From NCBI RefSeq assembly GCF_018780565.1, contig NZ_JADMJN010000011.1, positions 94,003 through 158,002 on the forward strand: 64,000 nt of DNA. Direction: 5' to 3'. This stretch comes from Rhodoferax sp. (GTDB lineage Bacteria > Pseudomonadota > Gammaproteobacteria > Burkholderiales > Burkholderiaceae_C). Below are positions 55,194-63,528 of the stretch, in pieces. A program made the position numbers and the translations under genes. The notes under the pieces were generated by a model. That model was not told where the DNA came from. It was given only the letters and a program-made list of their open reading frames with translations, and did no database searches. The first letter of the stretch is position 1. Each line of letters begins with the position of its first letter.

Positions 55194-55442
55194 TCAGTGG
55201 GTGATGAATTCGTAAATCACTTCTTCGCTCTCCACCATGTCAAGGATGTCGTTCAATACATCCTCACTCTCCGTGTTGGTCCAGGTTTCCTCGGGGTCAC
55301 TGGCAAACAGCGGCTCAATGGCGATGTCCATGAATTGCTGGTCAGGCAGCTTCAGCACATAACCGCCCTCAGACGTTTCGACCAGCTCCCAGTCATCGGG
55401 AACGGACATTTCCAGCTTGATGGTGACGTTGAGTTTCTTCAT
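55194..55442 (-). CDS. Small acidic protein of unknown function
   Basis: 82-residue protein, strongly acidic in the second half (SDPEETWTNTESEDVLNDIL). No signal or membrane helix. A clear ribosome site (AAAGGA) stands seven bases before ATG 55442, which supports it being real. It begins MKKLNVTIKLEMSVPDDWEL. I recognise no family; it may be an adaptor or inhibitor. It stands alone between the zinc-ribbon gene and the antiporter. Confidence 0.65.
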   Translation of the reverse strand: MKKLNVTIKLEMSVPDDWELVETSEGGYVLKLPDQQFMDIAIEPLFASDPEETWTNTESEDVLNDILDMVESEEVIYEFITH

Positions 55443-55589
55443 GATGCATCCTTTGCGTTGACTTGTAAGCAGAGAGGTTAACCCAAGCCGCTGCTGCCCA
55501 GTACCAGCGCCACCGCTGGGAGCTTATGCGAAGCGACGCATCGCCAGGGGTTGACGTGAAGGGCGTGGCTGGTTGGGAGAATAAGAAAC

Positions 55590-56324
55590 TCAGTCCAGCA
55601 ATTTCCAGACCATGGCGACACCCAGCGCCCAGAGGTCAATCTCGGCGCCGCTCTGCACCGTGAACAGTGAGCCACGGCGTGCTTGCTCTTCGCGCTGTGC
55701 GCGTTGACGGTCGCGCTCCAGCATCACCAGGGCATCAGCCAGGTCCGGCGCCTTGATTCTCGCCGAGTCTGTCGTGGCTCTTGCGTAACCTTGCAGGGCT
55801 TGTTCCACTGCTTTGGGGTCTAGCAAAGAGAATGCCGAGCGGCAGTGCGGGCAGGCATGGTCATGGCGAAGATCTACCGGCGCACCGCAACCGCTGCAGT
55901 GGATCACCGCTACGCGCTGGGCCATGTCCTCAATTTCAGCCCGGGTCAGCAGCCGGACAAAGCCCTTCTCAATCATGAACGAGGAAAACGCGCTGAAGCG
56001 CCCATGGCGATTCGGGCAGCGATAGGTGATGTAACGGCCACTTCGGACCACGTCAAATCCCTGGGTCAATGTGCTGTTGCAGCGTGGGCAATTGACCTTC
56101 ACGGCCAGCGGCTGCCGCGTGGCGTCACGGTGTTCATGCAACAGCCGAAACAGCTCGGCCACCGCAGCGGGAGCGAGCTTCAGGTTCTCCTGCGGATCAA
56201 GCCAGATGCCATGGCATTGGTAACACAAGTCCAGCTCGACGGTGCCACCGTCGACACTGGTCAGTGCATGGACATCCATGGCCGCACGGCAGGATGGACA
56301 GTTTGTTGAGGTTGAGGTGGCCAT
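55590..56324 (-). CDS. Zinc-ribbon (TFIIB-type) protein
   Basis: 244-residue soluble protein with several Cys-x2-Cys pairs: CPSCRAAMDV and LCYQCHGIWLD near the N-terminus (zf-TFIIB motif), CPRCNSTLTQG and CSGCGAPVDL, CPHCRSAFSL further on, making about three zinc ribbons. A charged helical region follows. ATG 56324 is chosen since MATSTSTNCPSC begins the first ribbon. Function unknown; nucleic-acid or protein binding is possible. Confidence 0.82.
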   Translation of the reverse strand: MATSTSTNCPSCRAAMDVHALTSVDGGTVELDLCYQCHGIWLDPQENLKLAPAAVAELFRLLHEHRDATRQPLAVKVNCPRCNSTLTQGFDVVRSGRYITYRCPNRHGRFSAFSSFMIEKGFVRLLTRAEIEDMAQRVAVIHCSGCGAPVDLRHDHACPHCRSAFSLLDPKAVEQALQGYARATTDSARIKAPDLADALVMLERDRQRAQREEQARRGSLFTVQSGAEIDLWALGVAMVWKLLD

Positions 56325-56514
56325 GGGAGACTGCAAGTGCAAATGCTCCGATCCTAATCTGCCTCAACATGCTTCGGAAAAATCGATGCACGGCGGTGCG
56401 TGGTACAGCCCGGTTACGTTTGGCTACGTTCTTCACCATGGATACGGTACACGGTTACACAACCTCATGCGTAATAGGCACATGGGCAATTCTTGTCCTG
56501 CCAAGGAGATACTT

Positions 56515-56877
56515 ATGAAGACAGCCACCATGGTCAATCGTTCGGTTTTTGCAGCCGGTGTCACGGCAACACTACTGCTTGCCGCTCTGAGCTATGCGGG
56601 CTCAGCCCATGCCAGAGACGACGTGTTCTGGTCTGTGGGCGTGGGCTCGCCGGGCGTTTCGCTGAATGTGGGCAATGCGGGGCCGGTATACATGCATGCC
56701 CAGCCAGTCTATGTACAGGCCGCTCCGGTCTACTATCAAGCGCCACCGGTGTACGTGAGACCGGCACCGGTTTACTACCAGGCACAGCCTGTTTATTACG
56801 TTCGCCCGCATGGCTGGGACAGGCACCATGGCAGGGGCTATGGACGACATGGCGGTGGACACGATCACCGGCGCTAA
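56515..56877 (+). CDS. Exported protein with PVYY repeats
   Basis: 120-residue protein. Signal peptide (about residues 1-34, ending SAHARD). After a short GSPGVSLNVGNAG segment come tandem PVYV/PVYY units (at least six, such as APVYYQAPPVYVRPAPVYY), then a Gly/His/Arg-rich tail (HHGRGYGRHGGGHDHRR). Such low-complexity envelope proteins are common in Burkholderiales and unassigned. A good ribosome site (AAGGAG) precedes ATG 56515. Confidence 0.78.
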   Translation: MKTATMVNRSVFAAGVTATLLLAALSYAGSAHARDDVFWSVGVGSPGVSLNVGNAGPVYMHAQPVYVQAAPVYYQAPPVYVRPAPVYYQAQPVYYVRPHGWDRHHGRGYGRHGGGHDHRR

Positions 56878-57045
56878 GCCGCGGACGAACTCACAATTGC
56901 CGAGCGGGTCTTGGATTACCACGACCGTGTGCCACCCTATAGCACACCTGCGTGGTGGAAAAATCAATTCGCCTGAAGGTGCTTAAATCGAAGGCACCGC
57001 TGGCAAGGCCAAACCTGGCGCGGGTTTGGCGGCTTGTGAACACGC

Positions 57046-57054
57046 TTATCCACA
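57046..57054 (+). other. Single DnaA-box sequence
   Basis: TTATCCACA matches the DnaA-box consensus exactly, in a 225-base gap (56878-57102) with no gene. Two near-copies (TTGTGAACA and GTCCACA) flank it. One box does not make an origin; it may titrate DnaA or be chance. Confidence 0.35.
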
Positions 57055-57102
57055 GCAAAGTCCACAGTGTGCTTGGGTAAGTATTTTTCAGTGTATTTTT
57101 TC

Positions 57103-57333
57103 TTACCTTCGCAGGGGCGAGTCTTTGGCGATTCCCCACGAGCTGTCTGAACCAGAGCCGCTGCTAGGGCTCTTTTTGCGAACTTCTTCGATCGCCTGTT
57201 CAAGCGCGGGGGATGACACAGGCAACTGGCTGGCGTACCAGAGGCCAAAGCCAATCGTTCCAATCACCGCAGCAAGGGCTGCCACAATCTTTAAAGCGCT
57301 GACCCATGTCTTGGGTTCATCGTCTTTTTCCAT
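57103..57333 (-). CDS. Small single-helix membrane protein
   Basis: 76-residue protein with one membrane helix (about residues 12-32, ALKIVAALAAVIGTIGFGLW) and a Ser/Gly-rich polar tail. ATG 57333 is chosen because AAGGAG is six bases upstream; ATG 57339 is too close to it. No family recognised. It stands downstream of the methyltransferase gene on the same strand? It actually ends further from it: its start is 54 bases below the methyltransferase stop, so co-transcription is possible. Confidence 0.6.
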   Translation of the reverse strand: MEKDDEPKTWVSALKIVAALAAVIGTIGFGLWYASQLPVSSPALEQAIEEVRKKSPSSGSGSDSSWGIAKDSPLRR

Positions 57334-57386
57334 CTTCATCTCCTTGAGTGCAAACGGATGCATTCATCACAAATCAATTACCAGTT

Positions 57387-58019
57387 CTATGTTACCGAGC
57401 TGGCCAGGGCCTCACCCCAGTAGTGGAAGGTGAAGGGGCGCGGACCAGGCAGGTAGCGGGTTTTCAGGTCGGGCAGGGCAAAGCCTGCGTCGGCCAGCAG
57501 CCCGGGAATGTCGCGCCCCAGATGACAGCCACCGGCCAACGGACCCCATACCGGCTGCAGCCAGTTCTGCCAGCGTTGCACCGAGGCATCGGGTGCGCGC
57601 CCGTGCTCACAAAACAGGAGTTTGCCGCTGGGCTTCAGCACACGCCGCATCTCGATCAGCGCTGCGTGCGGGTCGGGAATGGTGCACAGGGTGTAGGTGA
57701 TCAGCACGGTGTCAAAGCTGTGGTCCGGCAGTGGAATTTTCTCGGCCGATAGTCCCACCAGCTCCACCGGCAAGCCTGACTGTGCAATGCGTTCCTGGGC
57801 CAGCGGGTGCAGTTGCAGCGCCGGGTCCAGGCCGGTAATGTGGGTCACGCGGCGCTTGTCGTAGTAGCGCATGTTCAGTCCGGTGCCAATGCCCACCTCC
57901 AGCACGCGTCCTTGCGCTTGCGGCACCACAAGCTGACGCATACGTCCCAGCATGGGCATGCCGCATGCCATGTCCAAAGCCCTGGGCAGGATGTGACGGT
58001 CGTACCAATTGGTGTTCAT
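57387..58019 (-). CDS. Class I SAM-dependent methyltransferase
   Basis: 210-residue Rossmann methyltransferase. The SAM motif I is VLEVGIGTGLNMRYYD (about residues 39-54), then an acidic residue in ITGLDPALQ and motif III-like DTVLITYTLCTIPDPHAAL. It most resembles UbiE/Methyltransf_11 proteins acting on small molecules or lipids. The substrate is unknown. Its ATG directly abuts the stop of the upstream diguanylate cyclase gene. Confidence 0.88.
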   Translation of the reverse strand: MNTNWYDRHILPRALDMACGMPMLGRMRQLVVPQAQGRVLEVGIGTGLNMRYYDKRRVTHITGLDPALQLHPLAQERIAQSGLPVELVGLSAEKIPLPDHSFDTVLITYTLCTIPDPHAALIEMRRVLKPSGKLLFCEHGRAPDASVQRWQNWLQPVWGPLAGGCHLGRDIPGLLADAGFALPDLKTRYLPGPRPFTFHYWGEALASSVT

Positions 58020-59159
58020 TTATTCAGCCTTCAGCACGACGCGATCACGCCCTTGGTCTTTGGCTTCATACAGCGCGTTGTCGGCGCGTCGCAATACATG
58101 CTCCCGGTCTTTGTCTGATGCCAGCCAGCCGGACACGCCGAAACTGGCGGTCGGCGTGATGGACTGGCCTGCCGGGCCTGTGAGCTTCAATTCCGCAATG
58201 GCGGCGCGCAGCCGATCGGCCAGAGGCACGCCATCGCGCTCGGTGTGCGCTTCGGGCATCAGGATCACAAACTCTTCGCCGCCGAAACGGCTCACATGGT
58301 CGGTGTCGCGCACAGTGGCTTGCAGTGCTTTGGCCACAGCGATCAACGCCTGATCGCCCGTCGCATGGCCATGCTGATCGTTGATGCGTTTGAAGTGATC
58401 CAGGTCTGCGCAAATCACGACAAAGGGCTTGCCGTAGCGCAGCGAACGGTCCCATTCCAGCTGCAACCTTTGTTCCATGGCACGGCGGTTGGGCAAGCCC
58501 GTGAGCGCGTCGTGGCTGGCCTGGCGCTGCAGGCTTTGCTGCATCCGGTAGCCGACCAGAAACAGAAATAGATAGTTGAATGCTGCCGCGCTGACCAGAG
58601 TCACCCCCCAAGTAGCCACCGGCACCACGCCTGTCCCTGCGATGGCGACCGAACCGCGCATCAAACCCTGCGCCAGAAAATACAGGTTCATGCACACCAG
58701 CGCCAGCGTGGGGAACGCAGCCAGCACCGCGATGCGTGGCCCGAACTCGGCAATGAAGCGTTTGCGCGTTTGCAGAAAAACCGCCATCAGCACGACGATG
58801 TTCAATGCCGTTGCAAGAGCCACGCGGGAGGCCGCGTCATACGGGCCGATCCACCCCAGACCCACAACGGCGATACATCCGACTGCGATGAACAGCCGGT
58901 CATTGGGCGCAAGCCCCAGAAAACGCACCACGCCGCGCCCACCCAGAACCAGGCTGAGCAGTGTGGCTGCGCTGGACCCCGTGTGCGTGAGCCACACCGG
59001 GCCATCTGGCCGCCATGCAAGCAAGGCAGTCGCCGTTGCGCTGGCCAGCGCATAGCCAAGCCACTGCAGGATGGCCGGGCGCTCTTCCTTCAGTGCGACA
59101 TAGCCCGCACCCCAAAGCAGGGCATACAGGGCAAGTTGGAGGCTGACGAGTAGGGGCAT
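58020..59159 (-). CDS. Membrane-bound diguanylate cyclase (GGEEF)
   Basis: 379-residue cyclase. Six or so membrane helices occupy residues 1-195 with little external sequence, so the sensor is probably within the membrane. The C-terminal GGDEF domain carries HDALTGLPNRRAMEQR and the active site RFGGEEFVILMPE. The upstream region has a 7TMR-like look but no recognised domain. It is followed with no gap by the methyltransferase gene. A third cyclase in this window. Confidence 0.92.
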   Translation of the reverse strand: MPLLVSLQLALYALLWGAGYVALKEERPAILQWLGYALASATATALLAWRPDGPVWLTHTGSSAATLLSLVLGGRGVVRFLGLAPNDRLFIAVGCIAVVGLGWIGPYDAASRVALATALNIVVLMAVFLQTRKRFIAEFGPRIAVLAAFPTLALVCMNLYFLAQGLMRGSVAIAGTGVVPVATWGVTLVSAAAFNYLFLFLVGYRMQQSLQRQASHDALTGLPNRRAMEQRLQLEWDRSLRYGKPFVVICADLDHFKRINDQHGHATGDQALIAVAKALQATVRDTDHVSRFGGEEFVILMPEAHTERDGVPLADRLRAAIAELKLTGPAGQSITPTASFGVSGWLASDKDREHVLRRADNALYEAKDQGRDRVVLKAE

Positions 59160-59191
59160 GGTGGAGCACTAGTATCGCATTGCGCTTTTGT

Positions 59192-59644
59192 TTATCGCGT
59201 CCTCGGCGGCTTGGCAAACGCCTTGCGCACCACGGCTGCGCCAGCACCGCTGCCGCTATCGGGCGCGGTGGCACTGGTTGTGATGACGGTTTGGCTGGGG
59301 GCGCAAGTGAGCGACGCAAAGGTGCTGGCCAACTCCTTCTTGAGTATTTGCAGTTGGTGGATGTGGGCGTCTATCTGCGCCATCTTGGTATGCAACTGCT
59401 GCTCAATGTCGGCGCGCCCGAACTTGCCTTGGGCCAGTTGGGGCTGAATGGCCCGAATCTCGGCCAGCGAAAACCCCAGCGCCTGTGCGCCCCGCACAAA
59501 GCGCAGCGCCTCGGCATGAGCTGCGGTATACAGCCGGTAGCCATTGTCCTGGCGCTGTGGCGCGCTCAGCAGCCCCTGCTTTTCGTAATAACGCACCGTG
59601 TCGGTCGTGACCTGGGCCGCTTGGGCTAGTTGGCTGATGTTCAT
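59192..59644 (-). CDS. MerR-family regulator
   Basis: 150-residue regulator. Winged HTH at residues 1-70 (NISQLAQAAQVTTDTVRYYEKQGLL, DNGYRLY), then a long dimerisation helix (IEQQLHTKMAQIDAHIHQLQIL). One Cys (LTCAPSQ) is near the C-terminal end; the paired Cys of CueR/ZntR are not seen, so a metal is uncertain. It is divergent from the metallo-hydrolase gene, with a MerR-type promoter spacer between them. Confidence 0.9.
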   Translation of the reverse strand: MNISQLAQAAQVTTDTVRYYEKQGLLSAPQRQDNGYRLYTAAHAEALRFVRGAQALGFSLAEIRAIQPQLAQGKFGRADIEQQLHTKMAQIDAHIHQLQILKKELASTFASLTCAPSQTVITTSATAPDSGSGAGAAVVRKAFAKPPRTR

Positions 59645-59672
59645 GGCGAAACCTGCTTGCCGCACAAAGTGC

Positions 59673-59704
59673 TTGACCTTGGAGCATAGACCAAGCTTTA
59701 CGCT
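59673..59704 (+). promoter_or_regulatory. MerR-type operator/promoter of the metallo-hydrolase gene
   Basis: A -35 TTGACC (59673-59678) is separated by 19-20 bases from TTACGC/TACGCT (-10), longer than the normal 17 and diagnostic of MerR-activated promoters. The spacer carries the inverted repeat CTTGG (59678-59682) and CCAAG (59691-59695). It sits between the divergent MerR and metallo-hydrolase starts. Confidence 0.72.
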
Positions 59705-59731
59705 GCGTTCTTTAACCTTGGAAAAATTCCC

Positions 59732-60640
59732 ATGTTGCGCTCCATCCTGCCTGGTCTCTCGCTCGTGCTACTCGTATTCACCGCCAACCTGCACGCGGCC
59801 CCCGCCGCAGGCACTGCGCCGCCCGAGGTGGGCTTTGCCATCGTCAAGACATCGCAAGTGGCGGTGATGGAAGCACTGCTGCGCCCCGGTGGCAGCCTGG
59901 TGCAGCAGATTGACTCCAACTTCTCCGCATTCCTGATCAAACACCACCAGGACTATCTGCTGTTTGACACCGGCATGGGCAGCCAGGTAGACGGCCAGTA
60001 CCAACAGGGCATGCCGCTGTGGCTGCGTCCATTCTTCAAATACGACCGCCCCGTGCAGCCCGCGCGCGAGCAACTCCGCAAGGCAGGCTTGCCCCCGGTG
60101 CGCCGCATTATCCTGAGCCACAGCCATTGGGACCACGCGGGTGGTGTGCTGGACTTTCCTGAAGCCAAAGTTGGCGTCTCGGCCTTGGAGATGGCGCGCA
60201 TCCGCCAGCCTAGCACGGGCCCTGGCGGCACCTGGGCATCGCAGGTGGCGGCCAAGTCCATTCAGTGGGAAGCACTGACGTTCACTTCCGGCCCCTTCAA
60301 AGGCTACGCTCAAAGCCTGGACCTGTACCAGGACGGCACCGTGGTGCTGGTGCCCATGCCCGGCCACACGCCGGGCTCCATCGGCCTGTTCCTCACGGTG
60401 GACTCGGGCAAGGTGTATTTCTTCATTGGCGATGTGGCCTGGACACAGGGCGCCCTGCAGGCCAGCGCGCCCAAGTTCTGGGCAGCAAGCCTGCTGGTAG
60501 ATCAGGATGCCGACCAAACCCTCAGCAGCGTGGCGCAGGTGCGCACGCTGCTGCAAGCCGAGCCCGGCCTGGTGGTGGTGCCCGCCCACGACAGCAAGGT
60601 GCAGGACGCGCTGGGTTACTTTCCCCAGTGGGTCAAGTAG
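59732..60640 (+). CDS. Exported MBL-fold metallo-hydrolase
   Basis: 302-residue protein with a signal peptide (about residues 1-23) and a metallo-beta-lactamase fold. The zinc motif is His130-x-His132-x-Asp134-His135 (SHSHWDHAGG); further ligands are in PMPGHTPGSIG, FIGDVAWTQ and PAHDSK. It resembles quorum-quenching lactonase or phosphodiesterase branches of the family. Controlled by the divergent MerR protein. Its stop is two bases from the convergent rubredoxin gene. Confidence 0.88.
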   Translation: MLRSILPGLSLVLLVFTANLHAAPAAGTAPPEVGFAIVKTSQVAVMEALLRPGGSLVQQIDSNFSAFLIKHHQDYLLFDTGMGSQVDGQYQQGMPLWLRPFFKYDRPVQPAREQLRKAGLPPVRRIILSHSHWDHAGGVLDFPEAKVGVSALEMARIRQPSTGPGGTWASQVAAKSIQWEALTFTSGPFKGYAQSLDLYQDGTVVLVPMPGHTPGSIGLFLTVDSGKVYFFIGDVAWTQGALQASAPKFWAASLLVDQDADQTLSSVAQVRTLLQAEPGLVVVPAHDSKVQDALGYFPQWVK

Positions 60641-60642
60641 GG

Positions 60643-60825
60643 CTAGGGTGCCGGAGTCGCGGGGTCCACTAGTTCAAAGTCATCCCGCAGGCGCACGGCG
60701 CAGCTTGGGCAGGCAAAGTCTTCCGGCACGCTCAGCCAGGGCATGCCGGGCTTGAGTCCTTCATGGGCGTTGCCTTCGGCCTCGTCGTACTGAAAGCCGC
60801 ATTCGGGGCATTGGTAAATGCTCAT
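60643..60825 (-). CDS. Rubredoxin, AlkG1-like
   Basis: 60-residue rubredoxin: iron ligands Cys6, Cys9 (CPECG), Cys39, Cys42 (CPSC). After the second motif the text is AVRLRDDFE, one residue longer than in the other rubredoxin of this window and with two Arg, the trait of AlkG1-type rubredoxins that do not replace AlkG2 in alkane hydroxylation. ATG 60825 overlaps the alkB stop by four bases, so it is made with AlkB. Confidence 0.9.
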   Translation of the reverse strand: MSIYQCPECGFQYDEAEGNAHEGLKPGMPWLSVPEDFACPSCAVRLRDDFELVDPATPAP

Positions 60826-62009
60826 GGTGCCACTCCCGTGGCGGGCGTATGCATGCCGTATTTTTTGATCAACGCCTCTTTCTTGCCCGGCTGGAAGTGG
60901 ATGCGCGACGCGTCCCCTTTGGCCCAGTCCACCACCCGGCGGTCCATCAGCCAAAACCAGACCGGCGGGATGTAGCACGCCAGGAACATCCCGAGGTAGC
61001 CGTTGGGCAGTTGGGGCGCTTCTTCAAAGTTGCGCAGCGACTGGTAACGGCGCGTGGGGTGGGCGTGATGGTCCGAGTGGCGCTGCAGGTGAAACAGCAC
61101 CCAGTTGGAAAACAGATGGTTGCTGTTCCACGAGTGGTGCGGTTGTGTCACCTCGTAGCGGCCCGGGGCGCGCTCCTGGCGCAGCAGCCCATAGTGCTCA
61201 ATATAGTTCGCTGACGTTAGCTGGAAGTTGGCCCAAAAGGATATGGCCAGAATCACCGGCAGGATGGCAATGCCAAGCCACAGCACCAGTCCGGTCCACA
61301 CCATCAGCGTGATCAGGGCGGGCTGCAGTATCTCGTTGTGCAAAGACCATATGGGCTGCCCGATGCGGCCCAGCCGTTCCACCTCGATTCGCCATGCCCG
61401 CTTCAATGCGCCGGGCATTTCCCGCAGCACAAAGGTGTAGATGGTCTCACCCATGCGCGACGAGGCCGGGTCAGAGGGCGTGGCCACATCGCGGTGGTGG
61501 CCTCGGTTGTGCTCGATGAAAAAGTGTCCATAGGCCGTTGGCGCCAGCACAATCTTGGCCAGCCAGCGCTCCAGCGGGGTATTTTTGTGACCCAGTTCAT
61601 GGCCCAGGTTGATCCCGATGCCGCCCGACACACCGGCTGCCAGCAGCAGCGCCAATTGGGTAGGCCAGGCCAGTTCATGGGTGCCAATAAACCAGACCGA
61701 AATCAGAAACGACGCCCACAGCACCGGCACCGATGCGTAGGTGATGTAGCGATAGTATTTGTCGGCCTCCAGCGCGGGAACCTCGGCTTCTGGCGGGTTG
61801 CTTTGGTCTTCGCCCAGCACCATGTCCAGCAGCGGAATCGCGCCGTAGACAAAGATCACCGGCAGCCACGCGGCGCGCGCGTCGCCGGTGAACAGCACCA
61901 GCAGCGCGCCCGAACCAATGAACGCGGGTATGAGCACCGACAGCAGCCACGCATAACGTTTGCGGTCGCGATACGGGTGCGCGCTTAAGGAATTGACTTG
62001 TACGGTCAT
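60822..62009 (-). CDS. alkB: Alkane 1-monooxygenase (AlkB)
   Basis: 395-residue integral-membrane di-iron alkane hydroxylase. Six helices and the conserved His boxes: NLGHELGHKNT, EHNRGHHRD, and LQRHSDHHAHP, plus the NYIEHYGLLRQ segment. It oxidises n-alkanes to 1-alcohols using electrons from rubredoxin. A strong ribosome site (AGGAGA) precedes ATG 62009. It is coupled to a rubredoxin downstream and divergent from an AraC regulator. Confidence 0.95.
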   Translation of the reverse strand: MTVQVNSLSAHPYRDRKRYAWLLSVLIPAFIGSGALLVLFTGDARAAWLPVIFVYGAIPLLDMVLGEDQSNPPEAEVPALEADKYYRYITYASVPVLWASFLISVWFIGTHELAWPTQLALLLAAGVSGGIGINLGHELGHKNTPLERWLAKIVLAPTAYGHFFIEHNRGHHRDVATPSDPASSRMGETIYTFVLREMPGALKRAWRIEVERLGRIGQPIWSLHNEILQPALITLMVWTGLVLWLGIAILPVILAISFWANFQLTSANYIEHYGLLRQERAPGRYEVTQPHHSWNSNHLFSNWVLFHLQRHSDHHAHPTRRYQSLRNFEEAPQLPNGYLGMFLACYIPPVWFWLMDRRVVDWAKGDASRIHFQPGKKEALIKKYGMHTPATGVAP

Positions 62010-62166
62010 GAAATGTCTCCTGCTTTTGGTATGTAGGCGCGATGCCCCTGGCCTGTGGCTGCCATCGCCTGTCGGGTAGTTTCCCTGAGAGCGCTTTGCA
62101 GCGTCCCCGCTAATATGCGCATCTGATCGTCATTTAGTTCCAAACGCCCCACGCCCCCACCTGTTC

Positions 62167-63198
62167 ATGAATGACATCGCTCCCACCCTGGATACCCCGG
62201 CGGTGCATCCCACTTACCTCAAGCTGCTGTGCATGATGCTGCGCAACCACGGGGGTGATGTGGACGGCGCGTTGGCGGCGGCCGGCTTGGGCTCGTGGAA
62301 AGAACTCGCCAGCCGCGAGGCCCTGGTGCCCCAGCGTGCGGTCAACCGCTTCGTTCTGGAGTGTCTGCGCATCACCGTGCGCGGCTCGATGGGTTTTGAG
62401 GTGGGCACCACGATTCAGATCTCCAGCCACGGCCCCATGGGCTATGCCGTGGTCGCCAGCAAAGACTTGCGCCAGGCGCTGGAAACCGTGGCGCGCTATG
62501 TGCCGCTGCGCCACGGCCTGCTGCGCATTCGCTTGCGTGGCACGGCCGATGGCGCTGCGTTCGAGGTGTTTGAGCGCCTTGACATGGGTGAGTCGCGCGA
62601 TTTTGTCCATGCGGTGCTTTTTGCCACCTTTTTGCGGCTGATGGAGGCCGTGGTGGGGCAGCCCATGGATACCGTCGCGGTGGACTTGCCCTTTGCCGAG
62701 CCAGCCTGGCGCGGCGAAATCGACAAGGTTTTCAGAGGTCGCATCCGGTTTGCTGCGCAGCGGCTGGTGTTTTATATTCCGCAGGATTTGCTGCAGCAAC
62801 CCTGCATCACCGCCGACCAGCAGGCCCATGAGAAAGCCTGCCTGGAATGCGAACACCTGCTGAGCCGGGCCGCAGTGACCACGACCATGGCGCAACGCGT
62901 GCGCGAGCTGTTGGCGGGCCGCGAGGGGCACTACCCCAAGCTGAGCGCAGCGGCGGCCTACTTCAGCATGTCATCCAGCACGCTGATACGCAGGCTCAAG
63001 GAAGAGGGCAGCAGTTTTCAGGAGCTGCTGGACGACACCCGGCGCGCGCGCGCCCATTGGTACCTGACCCACACCCAGCTCACGGTGGAAGACATTGCGG
63101 CGCGGCTAGGCTATGTGGATACCACCAACTTCAGCCGCACCTTCCGCCGCTGGTATGGCGCCACCCCCAGCGAGGTGCGCAAGGCGCAAGCCCGCTAA
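62167..63198 (+). CDS. AraC-family regulator (probable alkB activator)
   Basis: 343-residue regulator. The N-terminal part (about residues 15-215) is of the arabinose-binding/OruR type; the C-terminal double HTH begins about 240 (KLSAAAAYFSMSSSTLIRRL, then TVEDIAARLGYVDTTNFSRTFRRWYG). It is divergent from alkB, with 157 bases between starts, and probably controls it in response to alkane or alcohol; ligand unknown. Such AraC-type control (unlike MalT-like AlkS) is found in other Proteobacteria. Confidence 0.9.
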   Translation: MNDIAPTLDTPAVHPTYLKLLCMMLRNHGGDVDGALAAAGLGSWKELASREALVPQRAVNRFVLECLRITVRGSMGFEVGTTIQISSHGPMGYAVVASKDLRQALETVARYVPLRHGLLRIRLRGTADGAAFEVFERLDMGESRDFVHAVLFATFLRLMEAVVGQPMDTVAVDLPFAEPAWRGEIDKVFRGRIRFAAQRLVFYIPQDLLQQPCITADQQAHEKACLECEHLLSRAAVTTTMAQRVRELLAGREGHYPKLSAAAAYFSMSSSTLIRRLKEEGSSFQELLDDTRRARAHWYLTHTQLTVEDIAARLGYVDTTNFSRTFRRWYGATPSEVRKAQAR

Positions 63199-63220
63199 CG
63201 CGTGAACCAAAGCCTGCGGT

Positions 63221-63406
63221 TCAGTCGGTGAAAAGCTCGACCATCTCAAAGTCGACTTTTGCGTAGCCACAATCCGGACAACTCCAGCTGTCGGGAATGT
63301 CCGCCCAACGCGTGCCAGGGGCAAAGCCCTCAGACGGCAGCCCGGCCGATTCGTCGTACACAAAGCCGCACAAATGGCATTTCCAGGTGGTCAGTGTTGC
63401 AGTCAT
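63221..63406 (-). CDS. Rubredoxin, AlkG2-like
   Basis: 61-residue rubredoxin: Cys10, Cys13 (CHLCG), Cys43, Cys46 (CPDCG). The tail GYAKVDFE has the usual CPDCG form, as in AlkG2 rubredoxins that pass electrons to AlkB. It lies on the other side of the AraC gene from alkB, convergent with it. ATG 63406 is chosen over an upstream in-frame start that adds unrelated sequence. Confidence 0.92.
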   Translation of the reverse strand: MTATLTTWKCHLCGFVYDESAGLPSEGFAPGTRWADIPDSWSCPDCGYAKVDFEMVELFTD

Positions 63407-63528
63407 GTGCTGAGTTTGCTTGGGGGCTGCTTCGACCAGCACCGCATAAATTTGCAGGTGGTCGTCTTTTGTGATCAGAACGAAGTCCCCGGCTCGCTCA
63501 GAATCGCTAACGCCACTGCCTGGGCAAA

